Assembly: GCA_002336855.1 (NCBI GenBank)
Contig: DDEV01000135.1
Coordinates: 169 to 21,616, forward strand
Source of the DNA: Leucobacter sp. UBA1945
Lineage (GTDB): Bacteria > Actinomycetota > Actinomycetes > Actinomycetales > Microbacteriaceae
Direction of reading: 5' to 3'
DNA length: 21,448 nucleotides
The notes beneath the pieces are model-generated. The model made no database searches. It saw nothing but the letters and a program-made list of their open reading frames with translations, and was not told the DNA's origin. Each line of letters starts with the position of its first letter. The stretch's first letter is position 1. Shown piece after piece: positions 20,786-21,448 of this stretch. Made by a program: the position numbers and the translations under genes.

Positions 20786-21448
20786 GCGGTCGGCTCCGAT
20801 CCCGCGCCCGCATTTGCACTTGGAACAGCGGCCGCGCCGCTGCCGGCTTCGGCCGTTGGGAAGTTGGTCACGACCCTGGTTCGCCCGTTCTTCACTTCGA
20901 CGAGCCCTACGAGCCTGCCGCTCGGCGCAATCGCCGCGGCGAGCTTCGCGCGGTCGGTGCCGTCGCTGAGCTTCTGTTCGGAGCCTACCTCAAGTCGCTT
21001 GCCGTGGCCCAGGTCGATCTCTTGCTGCTCGCTCAGCGGGAGCACCGGAAACAGTCGCGCCGCAACCTCTGCAGGGTCGAGCAGCTTGCCCGCCTCGAAC
21101 GTGCCCTGCGCGAGCTGCTCGTTCGACACCGCATCGGCGACTGAGAACGGACCAACCTCGGTGCGCCGCAGTGCGGTCAGGTGCCCGCCCACACCGAGTG
21201 CCTCACCCAGATCTCGCGCGAGCGCGCGCACATAAGTGCCAGAAGAACAGCTCACGGTCACGTCGAGATCGATCACCTCGATCGGCAGGTCGCCGCCATC
21301 GAGGCCGTGCGCGCGAACGAGCCGCGGATCCTCGATCTCGAACGAATGAATCGTCACCGGACGCTTCTTGAGCTCGACCTGCTCGCCCGCGCGCACCCGA
21401 TCGTAGGCGCGCTTGCCGTCTACCTTGATCGCGCTCACCGCGCTCGGC
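20782..21448 (-). CDS. truB: tRNA pseudouridine(55) synthase TruB, C-terminal part (cut by window edge)
   Basis: About 221 residues are visible; the gene continues beyond the right edge, so the catalytic Asp motif is not in the window. The first visible codons read PSAVSAIKVDGKRAYDRVR, the conserved TruB segment, so the in-frame GTG at 21438 is internal and not the start. VSCSSGTYVRALARDLGEAL and GHLTALRRTEVGPFSV are further family blocks. TruB makes pseudouridine 55 in the T-loop of elongator tRNAs. The C-terminal region (about the last 90 residues) fits the actinobacterial TruB C-terminal domain and ends in a low-complexity Ala/Gly/Ser tail. The stop overlaps the next gene as ATGA. Confidence 0.95.
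   Translation of the reverse strand, partial: PSAVSAIKVDGKRAYDRVRAGEQVELKKRPVTIHSFEIEDPRLVRAHGLDGGDLPIEVIDLDVTVSCSSGTYVRALARDLGEALGVGGHLTALRRTEVGPFSVADAVSNEQLAQGTFEAGKLLDPAEVAARLFPVLPLSEQQEIDLGHGKRLEVGSEQKLSDGTDRAKLAAAIAPSGRLVGLVEVKNGRTRVVTNFPTAEAGSGAAAVPSANAGAGSEPTA

Noticed and set aside
21436..21438. GTG as the start codon of truB
   Set aside because: In-frame residues before it (PSA) continue the conserved TruB motif, so the gene extends past the window edge.
1..21448. Prophage, insertion sequence, CRISPR or defence island
   Set aside because: No transposase, integrase, phage or Cas-like protein, no terminal inverted repeats and no regularly spaced repeat array were seen.

Overview
The window is GC-rich and densely coded on both strands, with short intergenic gaps, several ATGA/TGATG gene overlaps and some GTG starts. 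It looks like chromosomal core and near-core DNA from an actinobacterium. Two mycothiol-linked genes (mca and a mycoredoxin) support Actinomycetota. The greA-DUF4307 versus mca-small-membrane-protein arrangement matches what I recall of the Mycobacterium tuberculosis Rv1080c-Rv1083 order. Gene content and style fit Microbacteriaceae (for example a Leucobacter-like organism), but the genus is only an inference. I see no rRNA, tRNA, CRISPR array, insertion sequence or prophage gene.

Layout. 1-1693 (minus): mca, a small single-TM protein and the N-terminus of recQ in one unit. 1826-2734 (plus): DUF4307 membrane protein and greA, closed by a very strong hairpin terminator. 2830-6791: an accessory-looking metabolic cassette made of an APC permease broken by one in-frame TAA, a YtcJ-type amidohydrolase and a divergent TetR regulator. 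An AT-rich island between the last two carries two tandem palindromic operators. 6821-9324 (minus): AI-2E-type transporter overlapping a threonine ammonia-lyase. 9362-10543 (plus): YcaQ/AlkX-like DNA glycosylase. 10581-11975 (minus): aldehyde dehydrogenase. 12102-13762 (minus): PitA phosphate transporter and a small two-TM partner. 13959-14231 (plus): mycoredoxin. 14261-17500 (minus): 6-phosphofructokinase and an SNF2 helicase. 17626-21448 (minus): truB (cut by the window edge), three uncharacterised membrane proteins and ribF, joined by overlaps or short gaps.

How the genes work together. Mca and mycoredoxin both serve mycothiol-based detoxification and redox repair. GreA, RecQ, YcaQ and the SNF2 protein are nucleic-acid maintenance factors. 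The amidohydrolase/permease pair probably formed an uptake-and-hydrolysis pathway under the TetR protein, and the permease now appears broken. The most rewarding observations are the nonsense codon in the permease, the tandem operators, a recurrent -10-like TANNNT box placed 6-7 bases before start codons (suggesting leaderless mRNAs for at least five genes), the membrane-protein trio inside the truB-ribF unit, and opposite-charge segments in PitA and its small partner. No single locus clearly announces a wholly new defence or mobile system.
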